Shown one piece after another: positions 45,605 through 55,479 of a DNA stretch of 64,000 bases. The notes under the pieces were generated by a model, which saw nothing but the letters and a program-made list of their open reading frames with translations, was not told the DNA's origin and made no database searches. This DNA is from Phymatolithon calcareum (Eukaryota; Rhodophyta; Florideophyceae; Hapalidiales). The position numbers and the translations under genes were made by a program. The stretch lies in NCBI GenBank assembly GCA_977006965.1, contig OZ345353.1, positions 3,472,001-3,536,000 of the forward strand, read 5' to 3'. Within the stretch, counting starts at the first letter, position 1, and each line of letters begins with the position of its first letter.

Positions 45605-46204
45605 GAGCCAACTTGTGGATCGCTTTTTTGCCCGATTTCGCCGGATTATATGTGCTTGAACACAGTAGTAAATCAGTCTGAACTAATACTCCTGTATCGG
45701 ATTTGCGAGAGATACTATGTGGTCTAGGGTAGGGTTTAGTATCGTCTAATTGAGAGACATTCCTCTTCTCAGTGATTATGTGCAGCCGGCATTGATCTGC
45801 AGCTGCTGTATACACATTGCACGAATCAAATTCGTGATTCAGGGCCAACCGTATTCCATTGTGCTGCGCAGTCCGGTAGCGTTTAGAATATATAAAACAC
45901 ATTTGATGAACTGTGCAAAGCCATTGAATGCAGCCAAGCACTCAAAGGTGAAAATTGGCCAGTTTGTGGCAGGGCGAAAAATGTGACACATTATGATAGC
46001 GACAGAAAGAACTTGTTCCCGCGTTTCTCGGTTCGACTCCATCACATTAGAGCTAGTATAGAAACATGTTCACGACACCGTCATTGACATGAATGTATTC
46101 TACTAATTGCTACAGTTCTCTGTAAAGCTTGAATGTCGAGATTTGCGTGCTCCCCAATGCGCGAACGAGATCACCCACATAGAATGTACCTTCCTCAACA
46201 GTAG
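45605..46204. other. Upstream region of the membrane-protein gene
   Basis: Presumed promoter side, but no clear TATA box or other element recognised. The open frames here are shadows or too short. Confidence 0.35.
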
Positions 46205-46825
46205 AAAAATGAAGAAAAATGGGAGAGAGAGAATGGGATTACAGTGACTTTGCCTTAGAATAGAAGCACGTTCATGTGGCCGATTGTTCCCATTTTTGTG
46301 TTACTGTACTCGACTGTCTTTCCTCCTTGTATCCAACTGTAGCATGTTGTACAAGCTGAATGAAACATTTCAGGCGAGCCGGATATTGATCGTCATTCGA
46401 AAAGTGTGCTTCCCATTTCAGCGAAAAAGCACTCTCACCCTGTGCTGCAATGCACATCAGACGATCATTGCAGAGTACTGACGAAGGTGTGGGGAGCAAG
46501 GCGAACGGCACATTGCCCGAATACAGTCAAACCTGTGCAACTGCGAAGGTTTGGGAGAATTGGTTGGTTTTCAGTTAGAGAGGATTTTATATTCTGAAGT
46601 TCTGAACTTACTGTAACACTATCATCAACCACATGACAAATAGCAAGCACCACGTGGACACGTCGGCGGTCGAATTCATCCAGAATGCGCTTCTTCTTGG
46701 CAATGGAGACGTAGTACATTTGTTTGAGCATTTCTGTGGGGAAAAATTCGAAATGTTTCTGAGATGTTGAGCAGGATCGAACACGCGTAATGCTGTTTGA
46801 AGGCAACGTGAACCAGTCATGTAGG

Positions 46826-49250
46826 CAGGGATAGTACCAATATTATTGTTATTTATTCGGGCACATGATGCAATAGCAATTGCAATACCAATAATGCAAG
46901 GTTGAAGGCAATAGCAATTGCAATATCTGACCATTCTTCCAATATCAATTGCAATAACAGAATCTAATTCAGGTCCTCCTGCGCCATGTCTTCACTCACG
47001 CGTTGGATCATTCTTGCGCTCCGGGCAGTGTTCATCGCCACGGAGACCGACTGCTGGTTCCAGTAACTTTTGTTCTCTTTAAGAAACAGCAGGGCTTCTA
47101 GTAATAACGGTGCCATCTCCTTGCGATTGTCTGTCAAAACATTCTTGGCCACCGACCAAAGCCTCTCCACCTCGGCAGTTGATCCAAGAATAAAGTCGCA
47201 ATTTATATAAGTCTGATGGACCTCGGCACGCTTGCGCTTTTTTACGGCAATTCTTTCCGCCATTGACAGCCGGCATCCACCCGATCCGCCGATGGAGCTT
47301 GTTATACCGTCATCGTGTTCCAGTTTGAGCTTCTTGCATGCATCCTTCTCTTCATTTGTCATAGTATCGGACTCATCTTGCTGTATCTTAACAACTCCCG
47401 ACTCGAATGCTGGGTCACACAAAATTGATGAACGTGATGCAATGTAGTGTTTTCCAAGCTGACATCGGTATAATGGTGAGTTATCATCGTACTTGCACTG
47501 TTCGACTGCTGAAATCAACTCATCAAGAGATAAGCGACAGTCCGACAACGAAGCACCGCGCTTCTGTAGTTCCAGAGTTACCTGGTTGATTTGCTTAAAC
47601 TAAAATGCGTACAGCATAGATCTGTTGCGGAACTGCTCGCTCTCTTCCATAGCTATCGTTGCTACTTCTGCCTTTGCCGCGTCGATTAACTGCTCGCGTA
47701 TCCGGTTGAAGCGCTTGAGCATACACTTTCCGGACCAACGCGTCTCACTATGCATAACTGGAGCCAATTCAGTAAGGTTGCGTAGTATTGCTCGGTTCTT
47801 CAATTTTTTGCAGTCCTTTATCGTTGCATGCACTGAGTCTATCGCTGCTTGGAGTCTATCGTCACTGACAATCATCTTGTTCACCTCTAGGTTGAGCTTA
47901 TGACTAGCAAAGCTAACACGAGCGATTTCCATAAGCCTGGCGATTGACTTATTGACATTGCAGTTGTCGGAAACCTGACAAACTGCCCAGGTATGCACGT
48001 TGATCCCGAAGAAGACGAACACGTCTTCTAGTTGACGCACGTGAGTGTGTGCGTTGAAAGTAATGGTTTAAAGATCCGACATGCCTCCTTGAACATCATC
48101 ATCTTCTACTTTCGCAATAGGACTCACAGACAGAAGCACCATAGCGAGCACTTCATTCTCGCGCGCGGTGCCTCCTTCCAGCATCTTCACACGTCTCATG
48201 AACAAGCCGTATACACCCAAGTAATTCGTCCCATTGGCGGTCCAGCTATCGTGCATAATGGCCTCTTTGGTATCAGCAACATCGTCTCTGATTCGCAGTT
48301 CGACGAGCTCAACGAGCTTGAATAGTGTCTCTTTGAATATCCGAGTTAAGAACTTCTGACGGAAACACGAAAACTTGCGATATTTCTCGCTTTGAACATG
48401 TGAGACCGGCAATGACATCTAGACGACAAGTCTAATGTTCCAGTACATGGTCTTTTCCTTGTCAGTTGCGAGAAATGTCATTGGTGAGTGAGTGGCGATA
48501 AACGAGCTTGCTTGGCGGCGGCGTAGACTGGCCAGCTCATCTCTGTAGACCTGAAAAAGGTGATTTTGTCTTCCTGCAGATATGCAACTCTTCAGGTGGC
48601 TGTATGGGTTAGTATGCCCCTTTCCTTTTTCAAAACCGATTTCACCATTGTCTCGGCAGTCTGCACCTTTCGGGAAGGGAAGGATATTAAAGGCGCCTTA
48701 TAGCGTGTTCTTGCGGCTCTGCGAGACTGCACATCGCGTTCTTCTTCACGTAGCATCTGCATTAGCACCTCAACAACTTCTTTTGGGCATGGTTTGCGTC
48801 CCTTGTTTGACATTGTGGATGTAGTGTTTCGGCCGAGCAATTCGCAGGAGTGTGAAGTGCAAGAGATCGCGTGAGCAAGACATCACTCCGGAGCAATTTC
48901 CGAGTCAATGCCGGTCGACGTGTCTGTATTTATCGAGAGGCATCGATAACAGAGCAGAATTCCTGACAGCAATCGGATGCCACAGATTCGGGTGGCAATA
49001 CGTAAACTGTGTGGGGAGCTTCTATAACCCTTTTCCGTAAATTTCCCTTACAGATCCTGTACCGCAGCGCTGTACGACGATCTTGCCAGCGCCGACGAGG
49101 GCAAGGGTGTACCTTGATTTTCGATCATATGCCATTACTTTTTGCAATAATTATTGCAATAAGCACCTCTCAGGGCAATTAAGGCTTTATTGCAATATAT
49201 TTCAATAAATTGCAATAAAAACAATAAAAATAATATTGGTACCAAGCTTG
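46826..49250 (-). mobile_element. hAT transposon copy 2, complete ends
   Basis: The left end reads CAGGGATAGTACCAATATT and the right end is the complement of CAAGCTTGGTACCAATATT. Both flanks are CATGTAGG (46818-46825 and 49251-49258), a perfect 8-bp target duplication. It is 2425 bp long, and its transposase reads on the minus strand. The ends also carry AAT-rich subterminal runs (TTGCAATA-type). It inserted into dispersed repeat R2 copy B. Confidence 0.92.
46964..48840 (-). pseudogene. hAT transposase, copy 2
   Basis: From 48418 to 46964 a single frame holds the catalytic core (MHDSWTANGTNYLGV) and the hATC domain (INCDFILGSTAEVERLWS at about 47210-47155), interrupted only by a stop near 48066 and one near 47601. 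The N-terminal part (48840-48592, with a Met-Ser-Asn-Lys-Gly start inside it) is in another frame and ends in a stop. Copy 1 is open where this copy is stopped and vice versa, so the lesions are independent. Not functional as it stands. Confidence 0.78.
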
Positions 49251-49258
49251 CATGTAGG

Positions 49259-50055
49259 GGTTGTCGCCCGGTTGAGAGGTCCGGATATGGGCACGAGGCC
49301 ACGGATATGCACCAAGGCGAAGCCGAGGTCTCATATCCGAGCCGAGTGCCCATATCCGGACCGATCCTACTGGGCGACAACCCGCTTGTCGGCAGGGTGA
49401 TGATAATTTAATGCAGCGCTTTTATTGGGTAGAATATCCTTGCTGTAGTCCAGGACAAGCTGGTTCCTTATGCACCGATTTGCCCACACCATAAAAATTC
49501 GATAAAAGTCTCTATTTTTTCCAAGGCAAGGTCTAGATGAACAGGTCAGTATCCGTGGTTTCAAAATAATTAGTTCTTTTTGGAACAACCGGTCAGGAGC
49601 ATGACCTTGACAAGTGAGCCAAACAATCGGAGTCAAGTTACTTGTCGTCCTCGACGAACGGGTCCGTACCTTCAGTTTCAGAATAATTAGTTCTTTTTGG
49701 AACAACCGGTCAGGAGCATGACCTTGACAAGTGAGCCAAACGATTAAACAATCCTATTTTTCGGAGTCCAGCTATTTGTCGTCCTCGGCGAACGGGTCGG
49801 TACTTTGGCTTTCAAAATAATTAGTTTATTTTGGAATAACAGGTCAAGTGCATGACCTTGACAAGTGAGGAGCTGATTAAACTTTTGTAATAAATAAATG
49901 TATCATAACAGCTTCATAGTTTCGAATTTTTTGACTTTTCTTCGCTGCGTGCGCGCACATGACAAAGGCTGTTTCCTGCTCATATTTGAAAAGTGTGAAC
50001 TGTAACATAGGAAGCTTTTTTGGTCATAATTTATTATCATCACCCGGGCGACAAG
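49259..50055. mobile_element. Terminal-inverted-repeat element with a palindromic left part
   Basis: The left end GGTTGTCGCCCGG and right end CCCGGGCGACAAG are inverted. The left 125 bp is itself a palindrome (GGTCCGGATATGGGCAC near 49280, paired with GTGCCCATATCCGGACC near 49350). A second copy of the terminal motif, TTGTCGGCAGGGTGATGATA at 49386, mirrors TATCATCACCCGGGCGACAA at the right end, so two nested inverted pairs exist. A three-unit tandem array lies inside. No coding capacity. Confidence 0.55.
49540..49880. repeat. Three-unit tandem repeat, about 120-145 bp per unit
   Basis: Each unit has AAAATAATTAGTT, TTTTGGAACAACCGGTCAGG, AGCATGACCTTGACAAGTGA and a TGTCGTCCTCG.CGAACGGGT block. 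The third unit is the most diverged. The minus-strand frame 49705-49367 reflects the repeat (a repeated FQKELIILK). Confidence 0.7.
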
Positions 50056-50192
50056 TGAAAGTAACCGTCAAAATAAACGAAAAATAAATGCACTCCTTTG
50101 ACAGGAGGATGCGGGAAATGTCACAACTGTACTGTTGCACGAAAAGGAGGAATCCTAGTTCTCGTGATTTTTTCTATAAAAATGGCAACCCA

Positions 50193-50253
50193 CAATGGAG
50201 GCTGTCTATAGCGATGTCACGTTTTTTGCAACTGCGGTAGACAGCCTCCATTG
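50193..50253. repeat. Perfect 16-bp inverted repeat
   Basis: CAATGGAGGCTGTCTA at 50193-50208 and its exact complement at 50238-50253, with a 29-base loop. Could be the ends of a tiny element or a hairpin. Confidence 0.7.
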
Positions 50254-50605
50254 GAAGGTGCGTGACATGACTGGGTCTCTCGCAAGTGCGTGAACCGGTG
50301 CCGAACTCGTGCATTATCTACAATACATAATGTCTCAAATTGTTTTTTCAGACCAATCACAATAAAGCCGGCACTCGTGCCATCCGCAATTCTCTACAAT
50401 GCATAATATCTTAATATCTCAAATTTCTTTTTCAGTCATGGTACGCCTTCTATATTCCACTTTCGACAAGTTTATTTAAAAGTCTCACAGTCGTACTTCC
50501 TCAGTTGCTACCTTGCAGTGTGTATACCGACCGTTGAAACCTGCCACCTGCCGTATGCGGTGGGGAAAGTTTGTAACCGAGATCTACCTTCTATGTCTTG
50601 TTCTT

Positions 50606-50757
50606 GTGGGTTCGCAGCTGATGTTCCCGCTATTAGCCTTTGTGTCCTGAGGAACATCTACTTAGCTTCTCGTATCTTAGTTGTGGGTTCGCTGCTGACA
50701 TTCCCGATGTTAGGCTTTGTGTCCTGAGGAATACCTACTTAGCTTCTCGTACCTTAT
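50606..50757. repeat. 77-bp tandem duplication
   Basis: Two adjacent copies start with GTGGGTTCGC at 50606 and 50683. They share CTTTGTGTCCTGAGGAA and TACTTAGCTTCTCGTA and differ at about ten positions by eye. Confidence 0.75.
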
Positions 50758-51098
50758 ATGAACTGCGTCGACCTCCGTTCACATATCTGCATGCCCGAAC
50801 AAAAGGTATGTGGTTAGCTAGAAACTTTTACTGTGGTCGTAACTGTTGCAATACCCATAGGGTTATGCTAGCGTCACCTCATCTGACCCAGAAAAGAGTT
50901 TGAGGAACATTGCAACTATACTTGCAACTTTCTCAGGAACATAAATTATTGCAACTTTATATCTTTATCAGCAAGATAACTACAAATGAAATATCAACAA
51001 CAAGAGACAGCTACAGCAAGTAGCAAGTAGTTCCACAGCAAGAGAGAACTAGACAAGAGACAACTACAGCAAGTAGTGTGTAGAGTGTATAGTGTATA
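50758..51098. other. 3' flank of the RING-like gene
   Basis: Contains two copies of a short phrase, CTACAGCAAGTAG (51010-51030 and 51063-51078), and a TAGTGTATACTAC palindrome just before the stop codon of the neighbouring minus-strand gene. Confidence 0.4.
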
Positions 51099-51815
51099 CT
51101 ACTCTTCATTGCGGGAGCGCCCGGAAGACATACGCCCGGTCTGACGACTAGTCGGGCGGGTAGTCTGACGCCCGGTCGACATACAAGCTGTCACATTCGC
51201 GCGACGGCCACGCGAGCTAGAGCGTCCTCGTGCAGAGCGCTGAGAAGAGGAAGAAGCACCGGCGTTAGGCGTACTGTCTAAATTTATAACTGGAAGCAAA
51301 ATTTGATCGCCAAACTCTTCTTGCATTTGCATGTGTGCTCTTTCCGCAGCCACGCGCTGAGATTCAGTCGCATTGAGGGCTTCCTCGAATTTCTTGCGCT
51401 CCTCTGCGCGTCGCATGCGCTCCCTTCTCTTGTGATTCCGGTGCTTCTTCTGAGTGGCGACGCTAAGTTTACGACCACTCAGGTTGCTGAGGTCTCCGCG
51501 GCGACGATCGCTGCTATACCCTTTGTAAATCTTATACCCGAACTCCTCCTGGATCGGGTGACACCATCTGGCAGGCTGGTTTGCCGACTCGAACGGTCGA
51601 ATTGCTCGTCGAGGGAGCTCTGAACGGCAGAAAGGACAAGCAGCAGGCGTGTAAACTTCGCTTGTCATTCTCGTAGTGCGATGGTTGGTGAGACATGACA
51701 AACAGAAGTAGTTTTGACACGGTGTCCGCACGACGTCACCTTGCAGGTCCTTGAGGAAAATCGGGCAAGCTTCAGGCGCAGAAATTCGGGTTGATGAAGC
51801 AGCTCTCGACGACAT
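51099..51815 (-). CDS. RING-finger-like protein with two altered zinc ligands
   Basis: 238 residues. The N-terminal segment (residues about 16-67) follows the C3HC4 RING layout: CPIF, then TPCQNYFCLSC, then CPFCR. The second Cys ligand is Phe (CPIF instead of CPIC) and the central His is Asn (CQNYFC instead of CxHxFC). The middle (about 125-170) is a charged, probably coiled-coil stretch (RRERMRRAEERKKFEEAL). The tail is Ser/Arg/Thr-rich with RGR repeats. RING domains act as E3 ubiquitin ligases; with two ligands gone, zinc binding is doubtful. ATG at 51815, intron-free. It could be a host gene or cargo of the mobile block next to it. Confidence 0.6.
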   Translation of the reverse strand: MSSRAASSTRISAPEACPIFLKDLQGDVVRTPCQNYFCLSCLTNHRTTRMTSEVYTPAACPFCRSELPRRAIRPFESANQPARWCHPIQEEFGYKIYKGYSSDRRRGDLSNLSGRKLSVATQKKHRNHKRRERMRRAEERKKFEEALNATESQRVAAERAHMQMQEEFGDQILLPVINLDSTPNAGASSSSQRSARGRSSSRGRRANVTACMSTGRQTTRPTSRQTGRMSSGRSRNEE

Positions 51816-51930
51816 GGTTCAGGATTGATGAGGTGAGATGAGGATGCGATGAGGTGAGGTGAGGATGAGTGAGGGATGAGGATGATGAGCGGTGGTTCAC
51901 GCATGGTCTTTGTCCTGGATAACAGCTGCG

Positions 51931-51938
51931 TATATATA
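51931..51938 (-). promoter_or_regulatory. Possible TATA box of the RING-like gene
   Basis: TATATATA (context GCGTATATATACTAC) lies about 115 bp upstream of the ATG at 51815 on the minus strand. Position and sequence fit a core promoter; no other evidence. Confidence 0.4.
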
Positions 51939-52159
51939 CTACATCGCTTGGAGGCTCGATGAAGGAATTTTTTGTCGAATCAGATTAGTGTCATGTACGT
52001 ATTGCACAAAAGTCACGACCGCAGTTGAAGAGTATCTCCCACGACTGCAATTCAGTTTCACGTGACAGTCATCTTTTATTCATTCCAGCGTCAAGTTTTA
52101 TTCATCTCCGTCAGGTAAAAGCGAAAAAGCTCCGCAATGATATAACTTTTTTCCAAGAT
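51939..52159. other. Spacer between two minus-strand genes
   Basis: Nothing recognised. Confidence 0.4.
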
Positions 52160-53260
52160 CTATAACCTCCATTTCTGTAAGTCTTCTCTTTCCTTTGAGG
52201 TACTTAACAGCAATTGAGTCCCATTCAGATAGTGATATATTCTGAGCTTCTTTCGAGGCACCAATTGCACTTGGGATGATATGCGGCTCTCAAAAGCATC
52301 TTGTAACGCCAGCAGCACTGCCACTGCTAGCCTTCTTCTCTTGCTGTAAATGAACTTGTTACTTTTTCCTGTCACATCTTTTCCATTTCTTTTCTGCACA
52401 TCAAACTCTGCCAAGGGGATCAATAGTCCCCTCTCCTTGTCTCCTAGAACCCACTGTCGCATAAGTCGGCGAAGTCCTCGAGTGTTTAGCGGAATAGTGG
52501 GAGCGATAGGCCTTGTTTTCTCAATACTTGCGACACTTTTCTTCTCAAATCGCCCTCTATTCCTGGGCCTTTCGAAGCTCTTCTTTGACCCAACCCGATC
52601 TCTCGAGGCCCGAAATGTAATTTTCACTGACCGTTTCTTCGGTGAGCTCCGACCCATGCCTTGGCCATCCACAAATGCGGATGATTGAGCAAGTGAGCTC
52701 ATCGTAATATTGTTGTTAATAATATTCAGAGTACTCTCGACGCCATCACATTCTTGGTATGTAGCCAGTGAGCAAGGGACTACCAAACCCCCAGATTTTC
52801 TGCGAGGAGGGTTGTAAATGGTCGTCCCTGGTCTTCCTTCGTGCTTATCGAAGCACAGCTCCGGCTTCGAAGGGTCCCGTTGGGCCCACATATGGCTCAG
52901 CATTCCGATTGTTTGCGCCAATACATTTTTCCCACGACCGGGAGTCTTATCCAACTGGGAAAATCTTGGACCGCTTTCGAATGAGCCAAGAATGTTCTGG
53001 ATTTCTTGAGAAGATCAAGAGAGGACACGTTGATCGCTAGCAGAACTATATCCAGATGTTCCGGAGAGTATCGAGCGAGCAGGTTAGCCCTCTCGAATTG
53101 GCATCCGACGAGGGCGAGATATTTGGGCGGTGTTCTATTTTTTCAAGGAGTGCCTGTTCACAAATAAGGCATGTAACAATATATACCGTTACACTTTCAT
53201 TGTCCACGGCGTCAAATCGAATATGATATGCAACTAGATGATTGAAATAAATGCACCCTA
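52160..53260 (-). pseudogene. Unrecognised basic protein, divergent to the OTU-recombinase frame
   Basis: The longest open part, 52954-52160, gives 264 residues starting inside a longer coding run. It is basic, with SPKKRSVKITFRA, a run of Arg/Lys near the middle, and GRGKNVLAQTIGML near the start. Upstream on the same strand, protein-like sequence continues in other frames: ARYSPEHLDIVLLAINV (about 53080-53028) and VTVYIVTCLICEQALLEKI (about 53190-53134). I therefore infer a gene of about 360 codons with two frameshifts, or small introns. Its 5' end meets or overlaps the start of the divergent plus-strand frame. No domain recognised. It may be the second protein of the same mobile element. 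Confidence 0.45.
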
Positions 53261-55401
53261 AGCTTTGTAGATTCGTATCCCGAAACCAGTACCACGAAGT
53301 TCATTTTGCGACTATGGATACACTCTCATCGTGTCCCCAATCTCCCTCGCCACTCGACAAATGGATGAACTTGACGAGTAACAGCGTTGATTGCGAGAGA
53401 ATCATTTCTTTCGAGGATCTTACACGTCTAAGAACCGGGCCAGACATTGATAAGGCCGTTGGCTGGCAGATTTCTCCAGATCACACAGTGAGCGTAAAGC
53501 TCAAAGAAGGAAGTGACCCTTCTTTACCTGTCTGGACGTGTCTTGCCCACATTGAAGATGTTCCCTCAAACGGTGATTGCGGCTTTCATGCCCTTCGATT
53601 AGCTTCTCTTCCATTCAGTGGAAAGACGGCATTGGGCGGGAATATGCCAGTATCAGCGTCCGCGACAAGACAAGCTCTCATTGCTTTCTTGCAAGAGAAG
53701 CGCATTGACTTTGAGAAAGAGATTGTTATAGCTCTGGGAGCGCGAAGAGCTGCTATCTACCTATGGAGAGATTTGAATTGCTCCCCAGATACTCTCATTG
53801 CTGAAGGTGTTCTGTTTGATGAGTTTTGCGAGCGCCTTGGAAACTCTGGGTTAACGGGACACTGGCTCGGAATATGCTTAGGGGACTTGGAGCTCCATCT
53901 TTTCGGGCGATGTCTCGGAGTTAAGGTACACTGCGTCTCTTCATGTACCTCTGCAGAATCTTTGCCAATGTTGAGGCAAGTGCTGCACCCCAACTCTTCA
54001 TTATGGTCCGGGTCATTGCAAGGAACTCCGAAAGGAGCTGTTGTTATACGGTTCACCGGGAATTACTCTGGAGGCCACTACCATATCATCAAATACGGCA
54101 GGAAATCTGCCAGTCTTACTCCGACTCAATACGACCAGACGACAACGATTGAAAAAACTCGGTACCTAAGACTGCACTCACTGCTGCATCCGCCTCCACC
54201 CTTGGTGCAGGAGAAAAGAAACGCTCAGAGAAAGCCCTCGAAAGACAGAGCTGAGCTATCCCAGCACGTATCAGCTATTTATCGAATGCCCCGGGTTCAG
54301 GAGGCAAAAAAGAAGCGCTACAGCAAGAACTACAATCTTGTCGAGGAAGAGTTCTCTGCGATGCGAGAAAAAGTTCGGGATCCCTTGGATCTCGAACAAA
54401 ATGGAGCTTTCGTTGTGGAATGCATCATGGGAATGCTTCTGCAAAGATGCGGTCCAACAGAAAAGGGATACGACGGAAAATCTGCGTCGGCTACGGGGAA
54501 CGTATTGCTTGCCTCAGTCGGTATGTGGTACAAGAACCAAGGTGTCTCGTTCACAAATAACCATACATGTGTTGTCAGAGGAAGTTCTGTTTCGGGCCCC
54601 CCGTGGAAAGCGCAGCAGCTCTCTTAGTTTAAGAGCTCTATCGAGAAAGCACAGGCCAAGGGTCGCCCCAATCCTGTCAAAAGGGCCTATCAGTTAACGC
54701 ACGACGATGTAGCGTCCGCCATGCGAAAATGGGTTGCAAACCAGCTTGGCGATGCTCTAGACGCCCAGTTCCAGCCTGGAAAAAACTCGGCAGTCAACTG
54801 GATGATGCTACAGACAACGCTGATGGTAACTGCGTCATTCGGATCGGGTGCAAGGGGAGCGGAAATGGTCAAATTACGCTTGGGCGATCTTGTTTTTCTT
54901 TCCGAGAACATTGAAACTACTGTTGGTGCAACTCTGTATGGCGTGAAGGCGAAAACGGGAAGTGAGGCTGTTCGTAGGATAATATTTCCTTCTTGGACAG
55001 ACACGCTAATTATTAGCCCTGCATTTGCCATTTTAACGCACCTGTCCCTGATCCACGGCATTTATGGCGGGGATATGAGCAATGCGAACAGCCCTTTTTT
55101 TCCTGTCGTGCACCGAAATCAATTCCAGAAGGGCCTCTCTATTTCGTCTGACACATATAGCGCAGCTGTTGGTGCTCTTTTTGCGGACTTGGGTATTGCG
55201 GACAATGCAACGGAGCACTCTCCACGCCGAGGCGGTGCTGGTTTTCGCCATTTTGTGCTAAAGGAAGATCCATACTACATTCGGGACTTCCTAGGACACA
55301 GAGATATTGCTGAGACGCTAACTTACATTGGTTTCCACGACAAGAAAAACTCTTATGTTTCTCAAGGGTACGGAACATGCGCTGCAAGGCCAATACGATA
55401 G
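53251..55401 (+). pseudogene. OTU-type cysteine protease fused to a tyrosine recombinase (one in-frame TAG)
   Basis: A single reading frame of 717 codons from the ATG at 53251 (another ATG is at 53314), interrupted only by TAG at 54625-54627. Residues about 100-281 form an OTU-like domain: VPSNGDCGFHAL with the candidate catalytic Cys110, GHWLGICLGDLELHLFG as the middle motif, and SGGHYHII with the candidate His276. A basic linker with KKKR follows (about 352-356). After the TAG, the C-terminal part (codons 491-716) is a tyrosine recombinase: GARGAEMVKL (Arg535), HSPRR (His656, Arg659), LGHRDI (His683), TYIGF (Tyr692). The full R-HxxR-H-Y set is present, as in Crypton and DIRS recombinases. 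No reverse transcriptase is near, so a Crypton-like DNA transposon is the better fit. OTU domains cut ubiquitin chains; why one is joined to a recombinase is unknown. Confidence 0.75.
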
Positions 55402-55479
55402 ATTATAAATGGAGACTCTAAATAATCTCAAATATTAATAGCGTTTCAGGGTGAGTGAGGCTGCATTAGCGCTTACCAC

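Larger units (their letters stand above)
46205..50095. repeat. Dispersed repeat R2, copy B (interrupted by two elements)
   Basis: 46205-46825 matches copy A (5920-8050). After hAT copy 2 and a second inverted-repeat element, the match resumes at about 50056-50095 (AAATAAACGAAAAATAAATG, as at 8072-8091). Copy B lacks both insertions found in copy A. Confidence 0.65.

Noticed and set aside
45174-45941. 255-codon minus-strand frame
   Set aside because: It largely overlaps the membrane-protein gene in another frame and is a shadow of it.
45956-46040. Possible tRNA gene (GGTTCGACTCC, like a B box, with an upstream TGGCCAGTTTGTGG)
   Set aside because: The T-arm bases do not pair, no acceptor stem forms, and the A-B box spacing is too long without a visible intron.
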